In this document: piece after piece, positions 17,943 through 27,915 of the stretch | How the letters are laid out: each line of letters begins with the position of its first letter | Numbering within the stretch: position 1 is the first letter of the stretch | Source of the DNA: a bacterium | Lineage (GTDB): Bacteria > KSB1 > UBA2214 | Assembly: GCA_029560815.1 (NCBI GenBank) | Contig: JAKQKF010000382.1 | Location: 1 to 64,000 of the forward strand | Direction: 5' to 3' | DNA length: 64,000 nt | Notes under the pieces: model-generated | Database searches by the model: none | Seen by the model: the letters and a program-made list of their open reading frames with translations, nothing else | What the model was told of the DNA's origin: nothing | Position numbers and translations under genes: made by a program

Positions 17943-19016
17943 ATGGTTTTGGCTGAATATCAGGACGGATATACCTATCAGGAGATCATCCGCCAGCAGG
18001 ATATCTGGCGCTCGGCGCGGCCGCATCTGGACCGGTTTGCATCGTCGGCCTCGGGGTGGGTAGATGATCATCGGGAGTATCTTTGGGTATTTTCGGGCTG
18101 CGGAACCTCCTATTATCTGGCGCAGACCGCGGCTGCCCTTTTTGAGCTGATCACCGGCTTCCGCACGCGGGCGGTGCCCTCCTCTGAAATTCTGATCAAT
18201 CCGCAGCTGGTCTTCAATCCGCACGAGCGCAATTTACTGGTGGCCATTTCGCGCTCCGGGACGACTTCTGAAACCCTGCTGGCTGCGCAAAAAGCCGCCG
18301 GAGAGCTGCAGGTCCCGGTGGTTTCCGTCTCCTGCGATAGTCAATCCCCCCTGGCCAGGGCGGGGGTGCTCACGCCGGAGTTTCCCTTCCCTGCCGAACA
18401 GAGCGTTGTTATGACGGGCTCTTTCACCATGATGCTTTATGCTCTGGTGCACCTGGCGCTGCAGAGCCGGCCGCAGTCGGGGCTGCTGGAGCTGTTCGAC
18501 CAGGTGCCGCAGGCCAGCCGCAGGGTGATGCTGGAGCATGAAGCGGCGGTGGCGGCCGCGGCGGAGCGGGCGACCGAACTCGAGTCCGACTTTTGTTTTC
18601 TCGGCCAGGGTCCTTTTTTCGGCCTCGCCAATGAGGCGGCGCTGAAGATCAAGGAGATGGCCATTTCGACCTCGATCAGTTTTCACGCCCTGGAATACAG
18701 GCACGGCCCGATGTCGGTTGTGCGCGACGATACGGTCATCTGCATTCTGCTCAGCCAGGCCGGAGCCGGCTATGAACTGCAGCTGGCCCGCGATATGAAG
18801 AATCTGGGCGCCCGGGTGCTGCTTTTCCATGGCGATTCCGCTGTTGAGGCCAACGGAGCGGTTGGATTCAGGATGCCGGGCAAATTCGGCGACCTCTTCA
18901 ATGCATTTATGTATATGCCGCTGCTGCAGTTGTACGGTTATTACCACGCCCGTTTCAAGGGTATCAATCCGGATGCCCCCAAGAATCTTTCGGCTGTTGT
19001 TATGCTTGATTATTAG
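17943..19016 (+). CDS. SIS-domain sugar isomerase/deaminase (AgaS/GlmS-C-like)
   Basis: The 357-residue cytoplasmic protein has two SIS domains (about 45-180 and 205-345). The first carries 'FSGCGTSYYLAQTAAALFE' and 'VAISRSGTTSETLLAAQKA', the phosphosugar-binding loops of the GlmS isomerase half. There is no glutaminase domain, so it is not a full GlmS. Family members convert amino-sugar 6-phosphates to ketose 6-phosphates (AgaS: galactosamine 6-phosphate to tagatose 6-phosphate) or act on fructosamine phosphates. The DeoR gene upstream and the PfkB-KbaZ operon at 53849-56072 favour the AgaS role. AAAGGAG precedes the ATG. Exact substrate unproved. Confidence 0.82.
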   Translation: MVLAEYQDGYTYQEIIRQQDIWRSARPHLDRFASSASGWVDDHREYLWVFSGCGTSYYLAQTAAALFELITGFRTRAVPSSEILINPQLVFNPHERNLLVAISRSGTTSETLLAAQKAAGELQVPVVSVSCDSQSPLARAGVLTPEFPFPAEQSVVMTGSFTMMLYALVHLALQSRPQSGLLELFDQVPQASRRVMLEHEAAVAAAAERATELESDFCFLGQGPFFGLANEAALKIKEMAISTSISFHALEYRHGPMSVVRDDTVICILLSQAGAGYELQLARDMKNLGARVLLFHGDSAVEANGAVGFRMPGKFGDLFNAFMYMPLLQLYGYYHARFKGINPDAPKNLSAVVMLDY

Positions 19017-19144
19017 AAGCGGGCCGGAAGCGGGGGTGAGGCGTATCGGGAGGCGAGCAGGAGCCAAAACTTACAGGTGCTGAAAAGCAGCCAGGCGTGA
19101 ACAGTTTGTTCCATGCCGGTCTTGAGGCCGGCTGAGAGGAGACG

Positions 19145-20494
19145 TTGGGCAGCCATCTTTTAAAACAGCTGGGGTCGGTTTGGCTGATGCTGGTGTGTGG
19201 CTTGCCACCACTGCATGGAGAGGGGCTCCAGTCCGGAGAGGTCCCTCTGCACAGCAGCGGAGAGTTGGCCTTCGATGTCGACATCTACCAGATGAAGGGC
19301 GGTGGCGACAGCACAAGACTGGAGATCTGCTACACCTTTGATTTCAATCCCGCTGTCCGGCAGGATTCGCTGACGCTGATCATCCGCCTGGGGCTGACAT
19401 CGGGGAGCGTCCGCTACGCCGGCCTGCAGGAGCGGAAGGCGCTGGCCCGGGCGCCGGCAGGAGGGGATGCGCTCCTTCGATTTGTTGATATCAAGAAATT
19501 TTCTGTTTTACCCGATACCCTCGATCTGCAGCTGAGCATCGAGGATTCCGCCCGCAGCCGCCGCGGCGAGGTTTCGGCGCGGTTCAGGGTCCGCGATTTC
19601 AGTCGCGCTTTTTCCATCGGTGATCCGGTTTTTCTCTCCTCCCTGCACCGGCCGGACGGTCGAGCAGACCAGAATTTCCTCCGCAGCGGCCTGCTCATGC
19701 TCCCCAATCCCTCTCGGATCTATTCCTCGGACAACACAACCAACGCCCTTTTTTATTTTGAAATCAACGGTCTTCCTTTCGATCCTGCCCGGCCGGGCGC
19801 CTATTCCCTGCGCTACACCGTCAGGGATATGATCGACAGGGAGGTTTTCGCCCAGGAGCGCGCCGATCTGCCCGTGACGAGCGCCAACAGCTCCCGGGTC
19901 GAAAAGATACCGCTGCAGGAGCTTGCCGCCGGAGTTTACCGGTTGACAGTGCAGCTGACCGAGCAGGGCTCGGGAGAGAGTGTTGAGGCAGTGCGCTATT
20001 TTCAGCTCTCCGGGCCGAAAGGAGAGGCGATATCTTCCGCCGGTGTCGATGAGGAGAGCGTGCAAAAGCTGTTCGATCAGATCAGCTGGCTGGTGCCGAG
20101 GGAGGAAAAAGCATTTTTCAACGGGCTGAACAAGGCAGGCAAGGCCGAGTATATCGTTCGTTTCTGGCTTGCCAGGGATCCCACCCCAGGGACTCCCGAG
20201 AATGAGGCGATGGTCGAGCACTTCCGGCGTTTGAATCATGCCGGGCAAGCCTTCAAGGGGGGATTGAAGGCTGACATGGCGCGGATTTACATCCAGTATG
20301 GACCACCCATGGAGGTGAGGCGCATGGCCTCCACTTCATACTATGCCAGCCCGGTCGAAATCTGGACCTATGGGTTGAACGGCAGCACCGAATTTGTCTT
20401 TGTCGATCGCACGGGCGATGGCGCCTATCAGTTGATGCATTCCAATCACCCTGATGAGATCGCCAATCCGGAGTGGGAGAGTCAAATCAATTAA
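19145..20494 (+). CDS. GWxTD-domain exported protein
   Basis: The 449-residue protein begins with a probable signal peptide (to about 26) and ends in a GWxTD domain: 'RFWLARDPTPGTPENEAM', then 'RIYIQYGPPMEVRRM', 'YYASPVEIWTYG' and 'EFVFVDRTGDGAYQLMHSN'. The middle (about 40-290) looks like beta-sandwich text. GWxTD proteins are common in KSB1, Acidobacteria and related phyla; I know of no established function. The start used is TTG at 19145 with AGGAG close upstream; ATG 19187 is the alternative but would leave a short signal peptide. It directly precedes the TonB receptor of the first outer-membrane module, so it may work with it. Confidence 0.8.
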   Translation: MGSHLLKQLGSVWLMLVCGLPPLHGEGLQSGEVPLHSSGELAFDVDIYQMKGGGDSTRLEICYTFDFNPAVRQDSLTLIIRLGLTSGSVRYAGLQERKALARAPAGGDALLRFVDIKKFSVLPDTLDLQLSIEDSARSRRGEVSARFRVRDFSRAFSIGDPVFLSSLHRPDGRADQNFLRSGLLMLPNPSRIYSSDNTTNALFYFEINGLPFDPARPGAYSLRYTVRDMIDREVFAQERADLPVTSANSSRVEKIPLQELAAGVYRLTVQLTEQGSGESVEAVRYFQLSGPKGEAISSAGVDEESVQKLFDQISWLVPREEKAFFNGLNKAGKAEYIVRFWLARDPTPGTPENEAMVEHFRRLNHAGQAFKGGLKADMARIYIQYGPPMEVRRMASTSYYASPVEIWTYGLNGSTEFVFVDRTGDGAYQLMHSNHPDEIANPEWESQIN

Positions 20495-20606
20495 CCAGGG
20501 CAAACTGGAGGTGAACTTGATTGGTTCAAAAGATCAGTGCAGGTGTTTTTAGTTTTTTAATAGTTGAGCCAAAGAAGTCGAATTATTAACAAAAGGAGTC
20601 AGCGAT

Positions 20607-23579
20607 ATGAGATGCCTCAGCAAATCGATTTTGTCCATTTCGATCCTCCTTCTCATTTTTCTCGCCGCCAATGTCAATGCGGCTGCTGCGGGAAAGATCA
20701 GCGGCAGGGTGACGGACAGGTCGACCGAAGAACCTCTGCCTGGCGCCAATGTCCTTCTCAAAAATACGACGCTTGGCGCGGTGACGGATCGTGACGGCTA
20801 TTACGTCATTCTCAATGTGCCTCCGGGCGCATACAGCCTTCAGGCCTCCATGGTGGGTTACGCCACCATGGTGCAGGAAAACCTGAAAGTGAGCATCAAT
20901 CTGACTACAACGGCCAATTTTGCCATGCCGCAGCAGACCATCCAGGGCGAAACGGTGGTGATCCAGGCCAGCCGGCCTGTGATCCAGCAGGATGTCTCTT
21001 CCAGCATGGTGATCGTCAGTGATGAGGCGATCCAGAACAGGCCGCTGGAAAATCTGGAGGAGCTGCTCGCCACGGAAGTGGGTATCGATCTGGCCGCTTC
21101 CACGGATGGAACCGGTCTGGTTGTCCGCGGCGGCGAGCTGAACGAGACCAACATTGTCATCGATGGACTCTCCACGCGCAACGAGCGCAACCAGCAGCCG
21201 CTGACGGTGCTCAGTCTGACGGCCATCAAGGAGATCGAGATCCTGACCGGCGGTTTCAATGCCGAGTACGGGGACATCCGTTCAGGCATGGTCAGCGTCA
21301 TTACCAAGGAGGGCAGCCTCGACCGCTATTCGGTCAATGCCGATATGCGCATGAGTCCTGCGGCGCGCAAACATTTCGGCCCGAGCCCCTACAGCATCGA
21401 CGGCCCCTTCTGGCAGGTCTATGCCGGGCCCGATGCCTTTACGGGTGTGACCGAACAGATGGTCAAGAGCGGCAACTATCCCTTCGCTTTTGTCGGCTGG
21501 AACGAGGTCGCACGTCAGTACAATGCGGACCCGGATCCGGGCAACGACGTGACGCCCCAGGAAGCTCTCGAAGTCTGGAAATGGCAGCACCGCATCCGCA
21601 AGTATGCCGACAAGCCCGACTACATCGGCGACATTTCACTCAGCGGGCCGGTTCCCTTTACCAATGTCTCCTTTCTGCTCTCCCAGCGCTATGAGAATCT
21701 GCAGCTGATCTACCCCTTCTCACGCAACAATTCGGTCGCGAGCACTACCCTGCTCAAGCTGACCACCAACATCACCCCCAAGATCAAACTCTCTTTCAAC
21801 AACCAGTACATGAACCTCAACGGTGTGGCGGGCAGCATCTATGAAGGGTCGACCGGACTCATCACCGGCAGCCGAGAGGGTTCCCAGTATGCCCAGAACG
21901 CCTTTTTCTGGCGCTACATGTGGCACGATGCTGCGTTCAACCCCGCGCAGGTCCGGCAGTATCGCGGCGGTCTCTCCCTGACGCATGTGCTGAACACCAC
22001 CACCTATTACGATACTCGTTTGGAGTACACCAACTACAGCATCAAGCAGGAGCCGGAGGGCACGCGCGATCCGGACGGCATCAAAAAGATCGGCAATACC
22101 TATTACGATGAAGCGCCGTGGGGCTATGTGCGCGGCACCTCCATCAGCGAAAAGTATGACATTCTCAATGAATTCCTGATGTCAGGCGGCGGTCGCGGCC
22201 AGGACCATTCACGTTATTACGGCCTCCGCTTCAGCTTTGATTTTGTCTCGCAGCTCAACCGCCATAACGAACTCAAGACCGGCATTGAGGCCGATTACAC
22301 GACCTTCAAGGAGCGGCGGGAGATCAACCACTCCCAGACCACCCAGCCGGTGACCGAGGCGCCTTACAACTGGTGGTATTACAACCAGTCCCCGATCAAA
22401 CTGGGGGCATACGTGCAGGACAAGCTGGAATTCCAGGGCATGATCGCCAACATCGGCGTGCGCATGGATTACATGCAGCCGGGGATAGATCCCTATAATC
22501 TGGATCCTGCCTACATTTTCTCCTCACTGCCCTACTCGCTGGAATCGTACCGTGCGGGCGCCAACAGCTTTAACCAATTCAAGACCGGGGAGAAGGCCTA
22601 CAAGCTCTATCTCAGTCCGCGTCTGGGCATCTCCCACCCCGTCACGGCTTCCAGCAAGATCTTTTTCAATTATGGCCATTTCTATCAGGCGCCTGTGACC
22701 GACCGTCTCTTTACAGTGCGTCCGGAATCCCGCGGGGCCGAGCTGCCGAACATCGCTGCCGAGTGGCCGCGTACCGTGGCCTATGAACTCGGCGTCGAAG
22801 TCAGTTTCATGCAGTCACTGCTGCTCCGCTTTATGGGCTACTACAAGGACGTCACCAACCAGCTCAGCCAGCAGGACATCATTGCGCTGAATGGCGAGAG
22901 CACGGTCTCGACCTGGGCCAACAACAGCTATGCCGACATCCGCGGTCTGGAGATGCGTCTTGAAAAGCGCCAGGGGTTATGGTGGTATGGCTGGGCCTCC
23001 CTGGAGTACATGGTCAAGAGCACCGGTTTTACCGGCCTGCGCTACATTTACGAAGACCGGCAGCTGGCTGACCAGCAGCGGGAAAACACCAACCAGCAGC
23101 GGGGCTATCCGGTTCCCTCCCTGATGGTGAATCTGAATTTCAAGACGCCGCAGGACTGGGGTCCCAAGGTGGCGGGTGTGCGGCCCTTGGGCGACTGGCG
23201 ACTCAATATTCTCCAGGAGTGGTCTGATGGCGGCAAGGATCTGCTCAATCCGACTGCGCTTCTCAGCGAGCAGCACTGGGCGGATGTCATCGACTATGCC
23301 AACACTGACCTCCTGATCGAGAAGCGTTTTGACATCGGGAAGAATCGCATCGGCTTTTTTACCCAGATTCGCAATCTTTTCAACTATAAAGGATTTCCGA
23401 ATCCACAGTACTGGAACAAATACGTCGATTCCCTGCATTTCCCGTGGGAAAAAGGCGAACAGAAAGGCAATGACAAGCTGGGCGATTACAAGCAGGATTA
23501 CATCGATCTCGGCTGGCACTCCTGGTCGCAATTTATCAACCCCAGGGATGTCTACTTTGGCATTCGCATTCAATTCTAA
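20607..23579 (+). CDS. TonB-dependent outer-membrane receptor (module A)
   Basis: This 990-residue protein takes up a ligand across the outer membrane using TonB energy. It has a signal peptide (to about 27), a carboxypeptidase-regulatory-like domain (about 30-110, 'GKISGRVTDRSTEEPLPGAN'), a plug (about 120-235, with 'VVRGGELNETNIVIDGLS' and 'GFNAEYGDIRSGMVSV') and a long beta-barrel ending 'VYFGIRIQF', a typical terminal Phe. GGAG lies before the ATG. The regulatory domain is typical of SusC-type receptors, but no SusD gene follows. Instead a T9SS-type secreted protein, a PorV-like protein and a propeller lipoprotein come next with gaps of about 30 bp. The ligand is unknown, likely an oligosaccharide by context. 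Confidence 0.92.
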   Translation: MRCLSKSILSISILLLIFLAANVNAAAAGKISGRVTDRSTEEPLPGANVLLKNTTLGAVTDRDGYYVILNVPPGAYSLQASMVGYATMVQENLKVSINLTTTANFAMPQQTIQGETVVIQASRPVIQQDVSSSMVIVSDEAIQNRPLENLEELLATEVGIDLAASTDGTGLVVRGGELNETNIVIDGLSTRNERNQQPLTVLSLTAIKEIEILTGGFNAEYGDIRSGMVSVITKEGSLDRYSVNADMRMSPAARKHFGPSPYSIDGPFWQVYAGPDAFTGVTEQMVKSGNYPFAFVGWNEVARQYNADPDPGNDVTPQEALEVWKWQHRIRKYADKPDYIGDISLSGPVPFTNVSFLLSQRYENLQLIYPFSRNNSVASTTLLKLTTNITPKIKLSFNNQYMNLNGVAGSIYEGSTGLITGSREGSQYAQNAFFWRYMWHDAAFNPAQVRQYRGGLSLTHVLNTTTYYDTRLEYTNYSIKQEPEGTRDPDGIKKIGNTYYDEAPWGYVRGTSISEKYDILNEFLMSGGGRGQDHSRYYGLRFSFDFVSQLNRHNELKTGIEADYTTFKERREINHSQTTQPVTEAPYNWWYYNQSPIKLGAYVQDKLEFQGMIANIGVRMDYMQPGIDPYNLDPAYIFSSLPYSLESYRAGANSFNQFKTGEKAYKLYLSPRLGISHPVTASSKIFFNYGHFYQAPVTDRLFTVRPESRGAELPNIAAEWPRTVAYELGVEVSFMQSLLLRFMGYYKDVTNQLSQQDIIALNGESTVSTWANNSYADIRGLEMRLEKRQGLWWYGWASLEYMVKSTGFTGLRYIYEDRQLADQQRENTNQQRGYPVPSLMVNLNFKTPQDWGPKVAGVRPLGDWRLNILQEWSDGGKDLLNPTALLSEQHWADVIDYANTDLLIEKRFDIGKNRIGFFTQIRNLFNYKGFPNPQYWNKYVDSLHFPWEKGEQKGNDKLGDYKQDYIDLGWHSWSQFINPRDVYFGIRIQF

Positions 23580-23608
23580 TGTAATATCTATCTAGGAGGC
23601 CAAAGCTA

Positions 23609-25687
23609 ATGAAGCTTGAATATAGTTCCAAATGGCTAAACCCGCGATTGCTGGCACCCCTGCTGTGTTTGCTCCTCCTGACCTGGGCATCCGCCTTTGG
23701 CCAGACCCGGACGCACAACCTGGGTGACTTTAAATTGCGCATCGAAGCGGGCGAATCGATCAACACCAACGAGGTGGCCCCAACCGGCGAGTGGCCGCAG
23801 GACCATTTCCGCTATGGCCAGATCGTTTTCCACAACAAGGGATATGTCGTCGGTAAATGGGTGGATTCAACCGGCACCGAGCATATCAAGGAGGAGTTTT
23901 TTGATCCCGTCTCCTACAATCGCACGGAGCCCTACGGCATCAAGGAGTATCGCCGTCATGAGCCGCCCGAGGTCTGGGTCTATGCCAACGGGCAGAACCA
24001 GCTCTCCTCCCGGCGTTTCGACGGCATTGTCGACCCCTCCATACCGGCGGATGTGATGATTGAACAGCGCTACAAGGCTCTACCCGGCTTTGATGTGCTT
24101 GTGCGTTCGTACTCCTATTCCAACCCCGGTCACGACGATTACGTCATCGTCTACAACCGCTATCTGGCCACCTTTGACTGGGATCTGGATCCCCAGCCGG
24201 AGACCAATACCAGCCAGACGATCGAGAATGTCTACTTTTTCGTCGGTTACAGTTTCCAGACGGCTGAGGGGACCTACCTGACCTACTCGAGATGGTACGA
24301 GGAGGGCAAGGATGACTGGGCCACCTACGAGAAATACACGCCGCAGACGGCTGCCGGCGGCAGGGACCTTTTCGTTTCGTACGGCTGGGACGGCGATTAT
24401 CCCGACCTGACCGAATTTGAGGCCGACGGGCAGGAATTCGACGACACCGGCGATCCGCGTTTTGCCACCGGGTCCGGCGGTTCTGACCCGCTGCCCTCGG
24501 GCGAGTTCGTCTCCACCGGCTATGGCGGTTTTGCCGCGCTCCATGTCGACAAGTCAACCAGCGATCATTCCGATGATCCAACCCAGCCGACCTCCATCAT
24601 CGCCAATATCAGCATCTACAACGTCTGGGATTCGGATTTCACCGGTTTTGCCACCATCTGGGACTGGGCGGCTTCCGGAACCAGGCAGACTGTGGAGGAT
24701 CAATCCGGCTGGCCGACCGATGCATCGGGCCAGGAGGATGAATTCCCCTTCCAGGCCTTCGGACCCTACAACCTGGCGCTCGGCGACTCCGTGGTGATTG
24801 TCTATGCCGTGGGCGTCAACGGCATCTCGCGCCAGCTGGCGATTGAAAAGGGTCTGGAATGGCGCTCCTGGTATCGTGGCGAAGAAGGTGCTACCTTCGA
24901 CAACGATGCCAAGAACGAACTGCTGGCCACCGGCAAGGACTCGCTCTTCCAGTCCATGGATCGCGCTCTCCTGGCGTGGCAGCAGGGTCTGAACATCCCG
25001 GATCCGCTGCCGGCGCCGGACCTGATGGTGAACTCCGGTCCCAACGTGATCTATCTGGAATGGGAAGATATGGCCGGCGTCAGTGATTATGATACAGGCA
25101 CCCCCGATCTCTCTCACTATCGCATCTATCGCAAGCGCGGGGATTTTCTGGTCGATACCTATAACGAGCTCAATGCGGACGGCACCCACCTGCAGTGGGA
25201 ACTGATCGAAGCCAGCATTCCCAAAACCCAGACCACCTATACGGACTCTGGTGTTGTACGCGGTGAGTCCTATCATTATGCCGTCACGGCGGTTGACAAT
25301 GACGGACTGGAGAGCTCGCGCTATGCCAACCGGTCGGAGCTGTCGGCCTACGCTTTCGCGCCGGGCGCGCCGGATGCGAAAAATGTCCGCGTTGTGCCCA
25401 ATCCCTATATCGTCAAGGCCGGGGAGCATAATTTCACCGGCGATGACAACAAGCTGCTCTTTGTCAACCTGCCGCCTTATTGCACTCTCTACATCTATAC
25501 GGCGACCGGCGATCTGATCAAAACCATCGAACATCAAAGCGGAAGCGCCGACGCCACCTGGGACCAGGTGACCGACTCCAATCAGCTTGTCGCCAGCGGT
25601 GTTTATATCGTCAGAATCGATGGCGCCAAAAATCTGGAAGGCAAACCCATCGCCAGCTCATTCGAGAAATTCGTCATCGTCCGTTAA
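23609..25687 (+). CDS. Large secreted protein with Fn3 and FlgD/T9SS-like tail (module A)
   Basis: The 692-residue protein has a long signal peptide (to about 32, ending FGQ), a large N-terminal region (about 35-465) of no recognised family, an Fn3-like domain (about 470-585, 'HYRIYRKRGDFLVDTYNE' and 'ESYHYAVTAVDNDGLESS') and a C-terminal FlgD-like Ig/sorting domain starting 'VRVVPNPYIVKAG' and ending 'FEKFVIVR'. The tail suggests T9SS export or surface attachment. AGGAGG precedes the ATG. The gene at 56181-58316 has the same plan and sits in the same kind of cluster, so the two are probable paralogues. I suggest a surface glycan-binding or scaffold role, by context only. Confidence 0.75.
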   Translation: MKLEYSSKWLNPRLLAPLLCLLLLTWASAFGQTRTHNLGDFKLRIEAGESINTNEVAPTGEWPQDHFRYGQIVFHNKGYVVGKWVDSTGTEHIKEEFFDPVSYNRTEPYGIKEYRRHEPPEVWVYANGQNQLSSRRFDGIVDPSIPADVMIEQRYKALPGFDVLVRSYSYSNPGHDDYVIVYNRYLATFDWDLDPQPETNTSQTIENVYFFVGYSFQTAEGTYLTYSRWYEEGKDDWATYEKYTPQTAAGGRDLFVSYGWDGDYPDLTEFEADGQEFDDTGDPRFATGSGGSDPLPSGEFVSTGYGGFAALHVDKSTSDHSDDPTQPTSIIANISIYNVWDSDFTGFATIWDWAASGTRQTVEDQSGWPTDASGQEDEFPFQAFGPYNLALGDSVVIVYAVGVNGISRQLAIEKGLEWRSWYRGEEGATFDNDAKNELLATGKDSLFQSMDRALLAWQQGLNIPDPLPAPDLMVNSGPNVIYLEWEDMAGVSDYDTGTPDLSHYRIYRKRGDFLVDTYNELNADGTHLQWELIEASIPKTQTTYTDSGVVRGESYHYAVTAVDNDGLESSRYANRSELSAYAFAPGAPDAKNVRVVPNPYIVKAGEHNFTGDDNKLLFVNLPPYCTLYIYTATGDLIKTIEHQSGSADATWDQVTDSNQLVASGVYIVRIDGAKNLEGKPIASSFEKFVIVR

Positions 25688-25722
25688 GCGATTATGACCC
25701 AATCATGATCATGGAGGTAACA

Positions 25723-26724
25723 ATGTATAACATAAGGCGATTAATGATGCCGATGGTTTTGCTGCTCCTCGCGGTCGCGCTGCCGCTGCAGGCCACTGGG
25801 CTGAAAAAGATTGCCCAGACCGGCATGAAATGGACATCCATCCCGATGGGGGCCCGATCCGCCGCCATGGGCACAGCCTTTACGGGTGTGGCCAATGACG
25901 CCGGCTCCCTCTTTTCCAATCCGGCCGGGATCGCGTTTTGCGAGGGCGGGCATCTTTTCCTCAATCAGACCCAGTGGATCGCTGATATCAGCATCAACTC
26001 GGGCGCCGTCAGCTACAACTTGCCGAATATCGGCACCGTTGGCGCGAGCTTTTCCGCGGTCGACTGGGGTACCCTGAATGGCACCATGCGCAGCAACAAC
26101 GATCAGGGGTATGAGGAGACAGGCACCTTCAGCCCGACCGACTTTGCCATCGGTCTGGCCTACGGACGCCAGCTCTCCAACCAGTTCGCGGTCGGTGGTC
26201 ATCTGAAATATATGCATGAAGAGTTGGGCTCTACCTTCGAAGGTACTATGGACAAGCCGAAGGAATATAACGCAAAAATGAGCCTGATCGCCTTCGATTT
26301 CGGCACCATCTACAGCACCGGCTACAAGAGCCTCAAGATCGGCATGGTCCTGCAGAATTTTTCACAGGAGGCCAAGTACAGATCGGAGCAGTTTCCGCTG
26401 CCCTTGACTTTCAAGTTCGGCCTGGCGATGAATGTGCTGGACTTTTGGCTCCAGGAGGGTGGGGAGCATCGTCTGAACCTGGCCGTCGACGCCGTGCACC
26501 CGCGCGATTACAGTGAACGCCTCCATTTTGGCATGGAATACGGCTTCAAGGAGATGGTTTTCCTGCGCGGCGGTTACAAGACCAATTATGACGAAGAGAG
26601 CCTCTCGTTCGGCGGCGGTTTTCTTTACGGATTCTCCAGCTTCCAGCTGGGTATCGACTATGCCTATCTGCATTTCGACAACTTTGACGCCGTGCAGATG
26701 TTTTCCTTTGATTTCAAGTTCTAA
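25723..26724 (+). CDS. PorV/UPF0164-like outer-membrane beta-barrel (module A)
   Basis: The 333-residue product has a signal peptide (to about 25), then the PorV/OmpP1-type opening 'SIPMGARSAAMGTAFTGVAN' and 'DAGSLFSNPAGIAF'. A series of amphipathic beta strands ends in 'MFSFDFKF'. PorV in T9SS organisms is the outer-membrane protein that receives cargo from the translocon. I use ATG 25723, which has GGAGGT with a 4-nt gap; a longer in-frame reading to 25480 overlaps the previous gene and lacks a signal peptide. It follows a gene for a protein with a T9SS-like tail, a pairing repeated at 56181-60710. Confidence 0.82.
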   Translation: MYNIRRLMMPMVLLLLAVALPLQATGLKKIAQTGMKWTSIPMGARSAAMGTAFTGVANDAGSLFSNPAGIAFCEGGHLFLNQTQWIADISINSGAVSYNLPNIGTVGASFSAVDWGTLNGTMRSNNDQGYEETGTFSPTDFAIGLAYGRQLSNQFAVGGHLKYMHEELGSTFEGTMDKPKEYNAKMSLIAFDFGTIYSTGYKSLKIGMVLQNFSQEAKYRSEQFPLPLTFKFGLAMNVLDFWLQEGGEHRLNLAVDAVHPRDYSERLHFGMEYGFKEMVFLRGGYKTNYDEESLSFGGGFLYGFSSFQLGIDYAYLHFDNFDAVQMFSFDFKF

Positions 26725-26757
26725 CCAGGGAAAAACAAAACTTCCAGGGAGAATCTC

Positions 26758-27903
26758 ATGAAAAAAAGTACTTTCTCCAGGCTGTTCACGGTGTTCATCC
26801 TTTTGCTTGGCGTAGTTTACATCGCCTGCGAGGGACCGGACCAGCCTGAATATGGCCCGGATCATCCGGATCCCAATCCGACCGGCCTCAATCCGGCGGT
26901 GGTCACTGCGGTCAATCCTCCGGCCGGATATCTCAAGGATATCATCGAGATCGATGGATCGGGATTTGATCTGACTCCGGCCAATAATTTTGTCCTCTTC
27001 GGGACGAAAACCGGTGAGGTCGTCGCCGCCACAGCCACCCGGCTGCAGGTGCGCGCCCCGATGCTCTCGGATGAAGAGGTGAAGGTGCGGGTTGCCATCA
27101 AGGGTTCCGAATTCTGGAGCAATGAGGCCGATTTCACCTTCCTTCCGGCGCTGGCGACCATCGATGAGGAGATCTCCTGGCCGAATGGCATCGCCGTGGA
27201 TGATGACGGCAATGTTTTTGTCGGATCGGCCAATGATGGTGTCATTTTCCGCATCACGCCCGAAGGCGAGAAGACCGAGTTCGCCCAGGTTCCAGTCAAC
27301 GGCTCCATCCATTTCGGCCCCAACCACTGGCTCTATGTCTGCGCCATGGGTGAGGGCAAGATTGTGCGCATCTCTCCCGATGGCGGGACCATTGAAGATG
27401 TCGTGAGTATTGAATCTCCGGTCGACTTTACCTGGGATGCCAACCATGACCTTTATATCGTAGCCAACGGACAAGGCGTTTTCAAACTGGTTGGTGAGGA
27501 GGCGGTACAGCTCGCCGAAGTCGAGAACGGCAAGAACTGCCGCGTCTTTGGCACCCATCTCTATGTCAATGACATCTGGGGCGGGACGATCATTCGCTGG
27601 CCGATCACCGCGGAAGGACTGGGCGAGGTCGAAACCGTTCTCGAAACCGATTCCCCCTCCGCGCTCGAATTCGACGTGAACGGTCTGCTCTACTTCTGCA
27701 AGGCCTGGGAGACCAGCTTTTACGTCATCAACGCCGAGGGCAACGAAGAGGTCCTTTATGAGGGCGAGCTGATGACGCCGATGCGCTATACCGCCTTTAA
27801 GGGTAAAACCTGCTACTTTGTCTATCCGGGCTGGGGCGATGTCGGGGGTGTGATGAAGGCCTACATCGGGGTGGAACAGGCGCCTGATTACGGCACCATG
27901 TAA
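26758..27903 (+). CDS. IPT/TIG plus NHL-type beta-propeller lipoprotein (module A)
   Basis: The 381-residue protein has a lipoprotein signal with Cys24 in 'VVYIACEG', a proline/aspartate-rich linker, an IPT/TIG Ig-like domain (about 43-135, 'VTAVNPPAGYLKDIIEIDGS') and a six-bladed SMP-30/NHL-like propeller (about 138-375) with repeats such as 'PNGIAVDDDGNVFVGSANDG'. It ends the module A gene set and is followed by a strong terminator. Propellers of this kind may bind sugars or act as lactonases; no catalytic set is clear. Module B has a comparable propeller lipoprotein at 58317-59663. Confidence 0.82.
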   Translation: MKKSTFSRLFTVFILLLGVVYIACEGPDQPEYGPDHPDPNPTGLNPAVVTAVNPPAGYLKDIIEIDGSGFDLTPANNFVLFGTKTGEVVAATATRLQVRAPMLSDEEVKVRVAIKGSEFWSNEADFTFLPALATIDEEISWPNGIAVDDDGNVFVGSANDGVIFRITPEGEKTEFAQVPVNGSIHFGPNHWLYVCAMGEGKIVRISPDGGTIEDVVSIESPVDFTWDANHDLYIVANGQGVFKLVGEEAVQLAEVENGKNCRVFGTHLYVNDIWGGTIIRWPITAEGLGEVETVLETDSPSALEFDVNGLLYFCKAWETSFYVINAEGNEEVLYEGELMTPMRYTAFKGKTCYFVYPGWGDVGGVMKAYIGVEQAPDYGTM

Positions 27904-27915
27904 AGATGAATCAGA

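Noticed and set aside
17943..19016. Calling the SIS protein a full GlmS (glucosamine-6-phosphate synthase)
   Set aside because: There is no N-terminal glutaminase domain with a catalytic Cys; at 357 residues it matches only the isomerase half.
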